A DNA stretch of 8,594 bases from JBFGWM01 sp041588495. GTDB lineage: Bacteria > Pseudomonadota > Gammaproteobacteria > Pseudomonadales > JBFGWM01. Positions 1-6,485 of the stretch are shown here, piece by piece (within the stretch, counting starts at the first letter, position 1; each line of letters begins with the position of its first letter). Made by a program: the position numbers and the translations under genes. Under the pieces are notes generated by a model that was given only the letters and a program-made list of their open reading frames with translations, had not been told where the DNA came from and did not search any database. Location: contig JBFGWM010000119.1 in assembly GCA_041588495.1 (NCBI GenBank), positions 1 to 8,594 of the forward strand, given 5' to 3'.

Positions 1-2197
1 CCGCGCCGATCTGGGCGTTGCTGAGACCGAGTGCGGCGGCCTTCTGGTGATCGATCACGATCTCCGTTTGCGGCTGGTCGTATTTCAGGTCGAGGATCGG
101 CGGGTAATAGAACAGGCCGCTGGCCATCGCCTCCGACTGCAGTTTTTCCGCAATTGGCAGCATCTCCTCGGGCTCCGCGGTGGAGGCAATCACGAACTCC
201 ACCGGGAAATTACTGCCGCCCGGCAGGGCGGACGGCTGGCTGGCAAAGATCTGCAGGCCCGGAATCTTGGACAGCCCGGCCTGGATGTCCGGCACGATCT
301 CGGCAATGGAGCGGTCCCGTTCGTCCCACGGCTTCACCACCATGCCGCTGAACCCGCCCACGCCCAGCGCCACCGCGAAGGGTGCCGACGGCGCCAGCAG
401 GATCTGGAAGGTCAGTTCGCGTTCCGGCGCGTCGAGAAACACTTTCTCGGCCGCGCGCCCGAAGTGCTGTTTCTGGTCGGCCGAGGCGTTGGCGGCATTG
501 TTGATGATGCCGAACATGAAACCCTGGTCCTCGACCGGCGCAAGTTCCTTGGGCGAAAACATGTACATGGGCACCACCATCAGGCTGAGAATCGCCCACA
601 CCGTGTACACCGCGGGGCGCGCGTGCAGCGTGCGCGCCAGCACGTGTCCATAGCCGTCGCGCAGGCGGTCGAAGGCGTGATTGACCGTCCCGGTAAACCC
701 GCGCTCCTCGTCGGCCGCGCTTTTCAGCAGGTTGGCGCTCATCATCGGGGACAATGTCAGGGCGACGATACCGGAGATCGTCACGGCACCGGCAAGAGTA
801 AGCGCAAACTCACGGAACAGCGCACCAGTCAGGCCACCCTGTAATCCGATGGGCGTGTAAACCGCGGCCAGGGTGATGGTCATGGCGATCACCGGACCCA
901 CGAGTTCGCGGGCGCCAATCAGGGCCGCTTCGCGCGGGGTACGGCCCTCGCGCAGGTGACGCTCGACGTTCTCGACCACCACGATGGCGTCGTCCACCAC
1001 CAGGCCCACCGACAGCACGATCGCGAGCAGCGTCAGCAGGTTGAGGGTGAAGCCGAACATCTGCATCAGGAAGATCGAACCGATCAGCGAAACGGGGATC
1101 GCGACCACCGGCACCAGCACCGAGCGGAACGAGCCGAGGAACAGGAAGATCACGATGATCACGATCAGCAGGGTATCGATCAGCGTGCCGACCACCTCGT
1201 GGATGGCGTTGTCGATGTACTCGGAGGTGTCGTAACCGATGCCCGCGCTGAGACCGGGCGGCAGGTCCTTTTGCAGCGCCTCGAGGTCTGCCCGCACCCG
1301 CTTCACCACCTCGATGGTGTTGGCATTGGGAAGCGGGAAGACGCCCATGAACACCGCCGTGTTCCCATTGAAGCTGACCCGGGTGTCGTAGTCCTCGGCG
1401 CCCAGTTCCACCTCGGCGACATCGCGCAGTCGCACCACGGTGTCGTTCTCGCGGTGGACGACCAGCTCGCGGAACTCCTCGACCGTGTGCAGGTCGGTAT
1501 TGGCGGTCAGGTTGACCTGCACCAGGCTGCCCTTGGTACTGCCCACCGCGGACAGGTAGTTGTTTGCGGCCAGCGCCCGGCGCACGTCGGCCGGGCTCAG
1601 GTTCAGTGCTGCCATGCGCTCCGGCTGCAGCCACACCCGCATGGCAAACCGGCGCGCGCCGAAGATGTCCGCGCGCTGCACCCCGGCCAGGGCCGAGAGC
1701 CGCGGCTGCACCACCCGCAACAGGTAATCGGTGATCTCGCTCTGGGACATCATCTCCGAGGAGAAACTCAGGTAGGCCGCGGCAAACTGGGAGTCGGCAG
1801 ACTGCACCGTGATGGCAGGAGACTCGGCCTCCGGGGGCAGCTCGTTACGGACCTCGTTCACCTTGGCGGTGATGTCGGCGAGGGCCGTCGTGGCATCGAC
1901 GTTGAGCTTGAGGCGCGCGGTGACCATGGACAGGCCCAGCAGGCTCTTGGATTCCACGTAGTCGATGCCGTCAGCAGAGGCGATGGCGCGCTCGATGGCC
2001 GTGGTGATGAAGCCACGCACCACGTCGGCGCTGGCGCCGATGTAGGGCGTGGTGATGACGATGGACGCGTTCTCGCTGCGCGGATACTGGCGGATGCTGA
2101 GAGAATTCCAGGCCTGGATGCCGGCGATGATGATCACGACATTCACCACCAGGGCCAGTACCGGGCGGCGCACGAAGATGTCGGTCATCGCACTCAT
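1..2197 (-). CDS. RND (HAE-1) multidrug efflux permease, MexI-like, 3' end off the left edge
   Basis: This is the inner-membrane proton-antiport pump of a tripartite efflux system; it moves drugs or other hydrophobic compounds through a periplasmic adaptor and an outer-membrane channel. The frame is open from ATG 2197 to the window edge, giving 732 codons of about 1030 usual for the family. Visible: TM1 at about residues 12-29, the first porter domain, TM2-6 at about 335-540, and the start of the second porter domain after about 552. The proton-relay pair in TM4 (VDDAIVVVENVER) is Asp402-Asp403, equivalent to AcrB Asp407/408. The TM10-12 relay residues lie outside the window. From memory the closest relative is Pseudomonas MexI (shared stretches GPVIAMTITLAAVY and GGLTGALFREFALTLAGAV). 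The start follows the adaptor stop by 12 bp with no strong Shine-Dalgarno, which suggests translational coupling. A second in-frame ATG at 2188 is possible. Substrate cannot be read from sequence. Confidence 0.96.
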   Translation of the reverse strand, partial: MSAMTDIFVRRPVLALVVNVVIIIAGIQAWNSLSIRQYPRSENASIVITTPYIGASADVVRGFITTAIERAIASADGIDYVESKSLLGLSMVTARLKLNVDATTALADITAKVNEVRNELPPEAESPAITVQSADSQFAAAYLSFSSEMMSQSEITDYLLRVVQPRLSALAGVQRADIFGARRFAMRVWLQPERMAALNLSPADVRRALAANNYLSAVGSTKGSLVQVNLTANTDLHTVEEFRELVVHRENDTVVRLRDVAEVELGAEDYDTRVSFNGNTAVFMGVFPLPNANTIEVVKRVRADLEALQKDLPPGLSAGIGYDTSEYIDNAIHEVVGTLIDTLLIVIIVIFLFLGSFRSVLVPVVAIPVSLIGSIFLMQMFGFTLNLLTLLAIVLSVGLVVDDAIVVVENVERHLREGRTPREAALIGARELVGPVIAMTITLAAVYTPIGLQGGLTGALFREFALTLAGAVTISGIVALTLSPMMSANLLKSAADEERGFTGTVNHAFDRLRDGYGHVLARTLHARPAVYTVWAILSLMVVPMYMFSPKELAPVEDQGFMFGIINNAANASADQKQHFGRAAEKVFLDAPERELTFQILLAPSAPFAVALGVGGFSGMVVKPWDERDRSIAEIVPDIQAGLSKIPGLQIFASQPSALPGGSNFPVEFVIASTAEPEEMLPIAEKLQSEAMASGLFYYPPILDLKYDQPQTEIVIDHQKAAALGLSNAQIGA

Positions 2198-2209
2198 GGA
2201 AGGCGCCGC

Positions 2210-3358
2210 TCAGGTATTGCCGGGGGTGGGTTCGAGCCTGAACTCGGGCGCCAGGCTGTTGTCGATCACCACCGGCATGCCGCCCCACAACTTGAACACG
2301 CCGGTCGACACCACCTGCTGGCCGGCAGCCAGGCCCTCAGTGGCGACCACGAAATCACCCCGGCGCTGGCCGAGGCGGACCATCTGCTGGCGCAACGTGG
2401 CCTGGCCGCCCTCCGCCGCCGGCTCGATCACGAAAACCGAGGTGCCGTGTGGACCGTGGGCCACCGCGGTGGAAGGGATCAGCAGCACGGTTTCCTGGTG
2501 ATCGAGGCGCAGCTCCAGGGACACGAACATGCCCGGCCGCAAGCGGTGCTCCGGGTTGGCCAGGGTCGCCTGGACGCGGACGTTGCGGGTGGCCGGATCA
2601 ATATCCGGATCGATGGCGCTGACCCGCCCGTTGAACCCGGTGCCGGGGTAGGCGTCCGCGAACACCGTCACCTCGAGTCCCGCGGCCAGTTCGGCGAGGC
2701 GTTGCTGGGGCACCGAGAAATCCACGTAGACCGTGTCCAGGGACTGCAGGGACACCACCTGGGCGCCCCGCGACAGGTACTGGCCGATACTCAGGCGACT
2801 GATGCCGAGCATGCCGTCAAACGGAGCCCGCACCGTCTTGCGGGCAATCAGTTCGCGGAAATAGCCGACCCGCGCGGTGGCCTGGTCCAGGCCAGATTGC
2901 GCACGGTCCACCTCGCCCTCCGCGATGTTCCGGGTCTTGCCCAGCGCCTGGGCCCGCTGCAGGGTGACCCGGGCCAGCCGCGCCGCGGCCTCGGCCTCGC
3001 GCAACTGGGCCTGCTCAAGGGTGTCGTCGAGTTCCACCAGGGGATCCCCAGCGCGCACCCGCGCACCCGGGGTGAAGCCGATACGGCGCACCACTCCCTC
3101 GCTCTCGGTGCGCACGACGGTGCCCCGGATCGCGGCCACCGATCCGACTGCCGTGAGCCGCGAATGCCACAGCATCTCGCGCACCTCGAAGGCGTTCACC
3201 GGTTCCGGGGGTGCCGTCATCCCCGCCGAAGCCTCGTCCATCGCCCTGAACTGGCCGAGCTTGATACCGACGATCGCGGCAGCGATAGGCAGTCCGACGA
3301 ACACGCCCACCACCACCCACATCAACCGGGCTGAAAACGTGGCGGGATCTTTCGGCAT
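2210..3358 (-). CDS. RND efflux periplasmic adaptor (membrane fusion protein)
   Basis: This adaptor bridges the RND permease to a TolC-type outer-membrane channel. The 382-residue length is normal for the family. Residues 13-35 form one N-terminal hydrophobic segment; I see no lipobox cysteine, so it is probably an uncleaved inner-membrane anchor. A split biotinyl-lipoyl domain follows (about 71-111 and 172-205, the second half with the typical VRAPFDG). It is interrupted by a short helical hairpin (about 112-170) rich in Ala, Arg, Glu and Gln. Next come a beta-barrel domain (about 207-285, with the typical RNVRVQATLANPEHRLRPGM) and a membrane-proximal domain (about 290-370). ATG 3358 is preceded by GAGG at 3372-3369, a 10-nt spacer, which supports this start. 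The gene is first in the visible operon and lies 12 bp before the permease. It resembles MexH/MexE-type adaptors; specificity is unknown. Confidence 0.96.
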   Translation of the reverse strand: MPKDPATFSARLMWVVVGVFVGLPIAAAIVGIKLGQFRAMDEASAGMTAPPEPVNAFEVREMLWHSRLTAVGSVAAIRGTVVRTESEGVVRRIGFTPGARVRAGDPLVELDDTLEQAQLREAEAAARLARVTLQRAQALGKTRNIAEGEVDRAQSGLDQATARVGYFRELIARKTVRAPFDGMLGISRLSIGQYLSRGAQVVSLQSLDTVYVDFSVPQQRLAELAAGLEVTVFADAYPGTGFNGRVSAIDPDIDPATRNVRVQATLANPEHRLRPGMFVSLELRLDHQETVLLIPSTAVAHGPHGTSVFVIEPAAEGGQATLRQQMVRLGQRRGDFVVATEGLAAGQQVVSTGVFKLWGGMPVVIDNSLAPEFRLEPTPGNT

Positions 3359-3380
3359 GGCGACGGGGCCTCGGGTCAGG

Positions 3381-3412
3381 AGCGGTACGGTACTTACGAA
3401 AGTGTAACCGCT
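3381..3412. repeat. inverted repeat upstream of the efflux operon, possible operator
   Basis: AGCGGT at 3381-3386 is matched by its reverse complement ACCGCT at 3407-3412, with a 20-bp spacer. The spacer also contains a direct repeat, CGGTACGGTAC. The pair brackets the candidate minus-strand -10 hexamer (3401-3406) and lies 23 bp upstream of the adaptor start, where a repressor of an efflux operon would be expected to bind. Arms of six bases are short enough to occur by chance, so the operator role is a guess. Confidence 0.25.
3401..3406 (-). promoter_or_regulatory. candidate -10 element of the efflux operon
   Basis: Read on the minus strand this is TACACT, a fair match to the sigma-70 -10 consensus, about 43 bp upstream of the adaptor ATG at 3358. 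No convincing -35 is present at the expected spacing (the hexamer at 3429-3424 reads CGTCGC), so an activator or an alternative start site is possible. It is proposed because the adaptor is divergent from glsA and its promoter must lie in this gap if the operon begins here. Confidence 0.25.
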
Positions 3413-3423
3413 AACTCGACCCC

Positions 3424-3456
3424 GCGACGGAGCGGACCCCTGCCCCGATCCGTCGC
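3424..3456. repeat. 8-bp inverted repeat immediately upstream of the glsA -10 candidate
   Basis: GCGACGGA (3424-3431) and TCCGTCGC (3449-3456) are perfect inverted copies separated by 17 bp. The right arm ends one base before the TACAAT hexamer at 3457, so a protein bound here would cover the -35 and spacer region of the glsA promoter. There is no T-run after the repeat in either direction, so it does not look like an intrinsic terminator. A regulator binding site shared by the divergent genes is the simplest reading, but this is inference. Confidence 0.4.
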
Positions 3457-3462
3457 TACAAT
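3457..3462 (+). promoter_or_regulatory. candidate -10 element of glsA and the phosphatase gene
   Basis: TACAAT differs from the TATAAT consensus at one base and sits in the only noncoding gap upstream of glsA. Transcription would start near 3469 and give a leader of about 80 nt to the chosen ATG at 3550. The region 17 bp upstream (around 3434-3439, GGACCC) is a poor -35. Confidence 0.4.
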
Positions 3463-3531
3463 CGGCCCGGGGCCCTAGAATGAGTGACAGGCAGACAAGC
3501 CGGGGGCCAGCCCACGGGACGTCCCAGGCGC

Positions 3532-3536
3532 AGGAG
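3532..3536 (+). promoter_or_regulatory. candidate Shine-Dalgarno sequence for glsA
   Basis: AGGAG lies 13 nt before ATG 3550, somewhat farther than ideal; a weaker AGCAGG at 3541-3546 is nearer. It matters because the frame also opens at GTG 3484. That longer start would add 22 residues rich in Arg, Gly and Ser that are not typical of the family, and would put this AGGAG inside the gene. Confidence 0.4.
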
Positions 3537-3549
3537 CGGAAGCAGGTCC

Positions 3550-4464
3550 ATGGATTACCAGGTCATCCTCGAAGAGATCGCCGAAGAGGTCTGCGGAATG
3601 GAGGACCCCGGCGCGGTCGCCTCCTATATTCCCGAACTGGCCGGTGTCGACCCGGACCGCTTCGGCATGTTTCTCACCGGCATCGACGGCGCGGGCTTTG
3701 GCACCGGCGACTGCGGGGAACGGTTCTCGATCCAGAGTGTCGCCAAGGTGCTGTCACTCGCACTGGCCTTCGAACTCGAGGAGGAGCGCCTGTGGGACCG
3801 GGTCGGCGTTGAACCGTCCGGCACCGCGTTCAACTCCCTGGTCCAGCTGGAAACCGAGAACGGCATTCCCCGCAACCCGTTCATCAACGCCGGCGCGCTG
3901 GTGGTCTGTGATGTACTCGCCAGCCGCCTCGAAGACCCGCGCGCGGAGATTCTCGCGTTCGTGCGCAAGCTCTCCGGAAGGGCGGATGTCGGCTTCTCGG
4001 CACAGGTCGCGGCATCCGAGAAACGTACCGGCTTCCGCAACCGGGCCCACATCAACCTGATGAAGGCCTACGGCAACATCGTCAACGACACCGAGCAGGT
4101 GCTGGAGTTGTACTTCGACCTGTGCTCGATCGAGATGTCCTGCACCGAGCTGGCGCGCACCTTCCTGTTCCTCGCCGCCCAGGGCGAGGACCCCCTCACC
4201 GGGGAGCGCATTCTCAGCGTGAGCCGGGCCAAGCGGATCAACGCCATCATGCTGCTGTGCGGCTTTTACGACGAGGCCGGGGAGTTCGCGTTCCGGGTCG
4301 GCCTGCCGGGCAAGAGCGGCGTCGGCGGCGGGATCGTCGCGGTCCATCCCGGCCAGTACAGCATTGCCGTGTGGAGCCCGCGCCTGAACGCCCGGGGGAA
4401 CTCGGCAAAGGGCATGAAGGCCCTCGAACTGCTGACCACCCGTACCGGGTCGTCCATCTTCTGA
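3550..4464 (+). CDS. glsA: glutaminase, serine-dependent beta-lactamase-like family
   Basis: Cytosolic glutaminase that hydrolyses L-glutamine to L-glutamate and ammonia. From ATG 3550 the product is 304 residues, matching the about 310 of E. coli GlsA1 (YbaS) and GlsA2 (YneH). The catalytic SxxK motif is present: Ser63-Val-Ala-Lys66 in ERFSIQSVAKVLSLAL. Other family blocks are NSLVQLE (95-101), GIPRNPFINAGALVVCD (105-121), MSCTELARTF (196-205), GFYDEAGEFA with the conserved Tyr240, the KSGVGGG loop (255-261) and AVWSP (273-277). All catalytic features are intact. GTG 3484 is a possible longer start, but it would add an untypical Arg-rich leader. It is the first gene after the divergent promoter region and is followed after 21 bp by the phosphatase gene, so the two are probably one transcript. 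Known roles of the family are glutamate supply and acid resistance; nothing here picks between them. Confidence 0.95.
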   Translation: MDYQVILEEIAEEVCGMEDPGAVASYIPELAGVDPDRFGMFLTGIDGAGFGTGDCGERFSIQSVAKVLSLALAFELEEERLWDRVGVEPSGTAFNSLVQLETENGIPRNPFINAGALVVCDVLASRLEDPRAEILAFVRKLSGRADVGFSAQVAASEKRTGFRNRAHINLMKAYGNIVNDTEQVLELYFDLCSIEMSCTELARTFLFLAAQGEDPLTGERILSVSRAKRINAIMLLCGFYDEAGEFAFRVGLPGKSGVGGGIVAVHPGQYSIAVWSPRLNARGNSAKGMKALELLTTRTGSSIF

Positions 4465-4485
4465 GCCAGGTGGAATGAAAGTCTC

Positions 4486-5190
4486 TTGCAGGCACTGATC
4501 CTCGACTGCGACGGCGTCATCGCGGAAACCGAGCGCGACGGGCACCGCGTCGCCTTCAACCGGGCATTTCGGGCGCGGGGACTCGACATCGAATGGTCCG
4601 TCGAACACTACGGCGAACTGTTGCGGACCGCTGGCGGGAAGGAGCGCATGGCGCGCTTCTTCGAGGGCCACGGCTGGCCGGTCGACTCCGCGGACCGCGG
4701 GGAACTCATCGACGAACTGCACCGGTCGAAGACCGACCTGTTCCTGGAAATCATCGACTCCGGCCTGCTGGAGCCCCGACCCGGGGTGCCGCGGCTGGTC
4801 GACGAGGCCATCGCCGCCGGGCTCCGGCTTGCGGTGTGCTCCACCTCGAGCACACGCGCGGTGCAGTCCGTCATCAACGCCGTGCTGGGAGCGGAACGCA
4901 GCGCCCACCTGCCCGTGTTTGCCGGCGACGCGGTCCCCGCCAAGAAACCCGACCCGGGGATCTACAGCCTTGCCGCAGAACGGCTGGGCGTCGTCCCTGC
5001 CCAATGCGTGGTTGTCGAGGACACCCAGATCGGCCTGCAAGCCGCGCTGGCCGCGGGCATGCGCTGCATCGTGACGCCGGGCTTCTATACGCAGGGCGAG
5101 GATTGCACCGGGGCGGACCTTGTCGTGGAGGAACTTGGCGACGACCCCGTTCGGGTCACCCTCGCCGACTGTCAGTCCCTGTGCGGCTGA
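4486..5190 (+). CDS. HAD-superfamily phosphatase, CbbY type (putative xylulose-1,5-bisphosphate phosphatase)
   Basis: A 234-residue HAD hydrolase with all four motifs. Motif I is DCDG (nucleophile Asp7, acid Asp9), motif II is CSTS (118-121), motif III is a Lys in PAKKPDP (151-157), and motif IV is VVEDTQIG (Glu178, Asp179). The cap domain carries YGELLRTAGGKERMARFF (42-59). That TGGKER-like block, plus the TPGFYT segment near 197, marks the CbbY group, whose studied members dephosphorylate xylulose-1,5-bisphosphate, a Rubisco inhibitor. From memory it resembles plant chloroplast CBBY (DGHR, CSTS, FAGD-VP-KKPDP-IY-LAAE) more than Rhodobacter CbbY. The start is TTG at 4486: between the in-frame TGA at 4462 and motif I there is no ATG or GTG, and any later start would remove the nucleophile. 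Its 3' end overlaps convergent glcF by 19 bp. No symbol is assigned because the substrate is inferred; another sugar phosphate remains possible. Confidence 0.93.
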   Translation: MQALILDCDGVIAETERDGHRVAFNRAFRARGLDIEWSVEHYGELLRTAGGKERMARFFEGHGWPVDSADRGELIDELHRSKTDLFLEIIDSGLLEPRPGVPRLVDEAIAAGLRLAVCSTSSTRAVQSVINAVLGAERSAHLPVFAGDAVPAKKPDPGIYSLAAERLGVVPAQCVVVEDTQIGLQAALAAGMRCIVTPGFYTQGEDCTGADLVVEELGDDPVRVTLADCQSLCG

Positions 5191-6485
5191 GCGGATGGCG
5201 AACCAGGCATGGGGCAGGGCCCGCCACTCGCCCAGTCCAGTAGTTCCACCGTGTGTACCACCGGTATCCCGGAGCGCGCCGCGATCTGCATCGCGCAGCC
5301 GATGTTGCCGGTGGCGATGACATCGGGCTCCAGTCGCTCGATGGCGCGGACTTTACGCTCGCCGAGTTTTTCTGCCAGTTCGGGTTGCAGGATGTTGTAG
5401 GTCCCGGCGGAACCACAGCACAGGTGGCTCTCGTCCGGCTGCACGACGGTAAACCCGGCCCGGCGCAGGAGGTCCACCGGCTGCACGGTGACCTTTTGTG
5501 CGTGCTGCAGCGAACAGGCCGCATGGTAGGCGACCACGAGATTTTTCGGCTCCGAAGGCGGCGGCATTTCGACCGCGGCCACGAATTCGCTCACGTCACG
5601 GACCAGGGCCGAGATGTTCCGCGCGCGTTCCGCGTACTCCGCGTCCTCCCTCAACATGTGGCCGTAGTCCTTGAGGGTGGTTCCACAGCCGGAGGCGGTG
5701 GTCAGTATGGCGTCCAGCCCGCCGTTCGCGATCTCGCGCTCCCAGGCCACGATATTGCGGCGCGCGGCGTCCAGGCTGTCACGCGTGTTGCCCGCGTGAT
5801 GATGCATCGCTCCACAACAGGTCTCCTCCCGGGCCAGCACCACCGAGTAACCAAGGCGGTTGAGCAGTCGCATCGTGGCCTCGCGGAACCGCGGCCGCAA
5901 CACCGGCTCCGCGCATCCCTGCAAAAGCACCACCCGGCCCTTCTCACCCTGGACAATGGAGGACTCCGACCGCGGTGCCCGCTCGAGCCGGCGCGGCGCG
6001 AGCCGCAGCATCGCGCCCAGCGAACGCATGCCGGTGATCCGCGCAAAAAGCCCGGCCATGCCGCGGGTCCAGCGCGCCAGGTGCAGCGCAACGCGGAAGC
6101 GGCCCGGATGCGGCAGTACCGACAGCACCAGCGCGCGGATCAGCCGCTGCGGCAACGGCCGCCGATGGTTCTCCTCGATGTAAGAGCGGGCGTGGTCCAC
6201 CAGGTGCATGTAATCGACGCCCGAGGGGCAGGTTGTCGTGCACGCCATGCAGGACAGGCAGCGATCGATATGACGCACGTCCTCGCGGGTCGGCGCACGC
6301 CCCTGTTCGAGCATGTTCTTGATGAGGTAGATCCGGCCCCGCGGACTGTCCAGCTCGTCGCCAAGCAGGACATAGGTCGGGCAGGTCGCGGTGCAGAAGC
6401 CGCAGTGCACGCACTTGCGGATGGCGCCCGCCGAAACCGCGGTATCGGGGTCGGCCAGCTGGACCGGCGTGAATTCAGTCTTCAT
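5172..6485 (-). CDS. glcF: glycolate dehydrogenase iron-sulfur subunit GlcF
   Basis: Iron-sulfur subunit of glycolate dehydrogenase, which carries electrons from the FAD subunits GlcD/GlcE towards the membrane quinone pool. The 437 residues contain two 4Fe-4S ferredoxin motifs: Cys25, 28, 31, 35-Pro and Cys76, 79, 82, 86-Pro. Two CCG domains follow, at ETCCGAMHHHAG (222-232) and HLCCGSAG (354-361), with partner cysteines at about 191, 267, 324 and 397. ATG 6485 is chosen because the product then begins as GlcF proteins do. The frame extends 60 codons further, but that stretch lies inside glcE and is Arg/Ser-rich. The start overlaps the glcE stop by 11 bp, indicating translational coupling. 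E. coli GlcF is about 407 residues. The extra length here includes a Pro/Gly/Ser-rich tail after HTVELLDWA (411-419), whose last codons overlap the convergent phosphatase gene. Confidence 0.96.
   Translation of the reverse strand: MKTEFTPVQLADPDTAVSAGAIRKCVHCGFCTATCPTYVLLGDELDSPRGRIYLIKNMLEQGRAPTREDVRHIDRCLSCMACTTTCPSGVDYMHLVDHARSYIEENHRRPLPQRLIRALVLSVLPHPGRFRVALHLARWTRGMAGLFARITGMRSLGAMLRLAPRRLERAPRSESSIVQGEKGRVVLLQGCAEPVLRPRFREATMRLLNRLGYSVVLAREETCCGAMHHHAGNTRDSLDAARRNIVAWEREIANGGLDAILTTASGCGTTLKDYGHMLREDAEYAERARNISALVRDVSEFVAAVEMPPPSEPKNLVVAYHAACSLQHAQKVTVQPVDLLRRAGFTVVQPDESHLCCGSAGTYNILQPELAEKLGERKVRAIERLEPDVIATGNIGCAMQIAARSGIPVVHTVELLDWASGGPCPMPGSPSAQPHRD

Noticed and set aside
956..3334. 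Plus-strand open frame of 792 codons opposite both efflux genes
   Set aside because: It is antisense to two clearly conserved genes. Its translation is rich in His, Asp, Arg and Gln without any recognisable domain, as expected when the complement of GC-rich codons happens to lack stops.
3464..3475. GC-rich symmetrical stretch GGCCCGGGGCCC as a terminator
   Set aside because: It is short, is not followed by a T-run, and lies just downstream of a promoter candidate between divergent genes, where no terminator is needed.
3484..3549. Extended glutaminase start at GTG 3484 (22 extra residues)
   Set aside because: The added segment is Arg/Gly/Ser-rich and outside the usual family length; ATG 3550 gives 304 residues and has a purine-rich stretch upstream.
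3754..5040. Minus-strand open frame of 428 codons opposite glsA and the phosphatase
   Set aside because: It runs across two real genes and their junction, has no family motifs, and is explained by the GC-biased third positions of the genes beneath it.
5172..5250. Search for a bidirectional terminator between the convergent phosphatase and glcF genes
   Set aside because: The 3' ends overlap, and I see no hairpin with a T-run in either direction close to the two stops.
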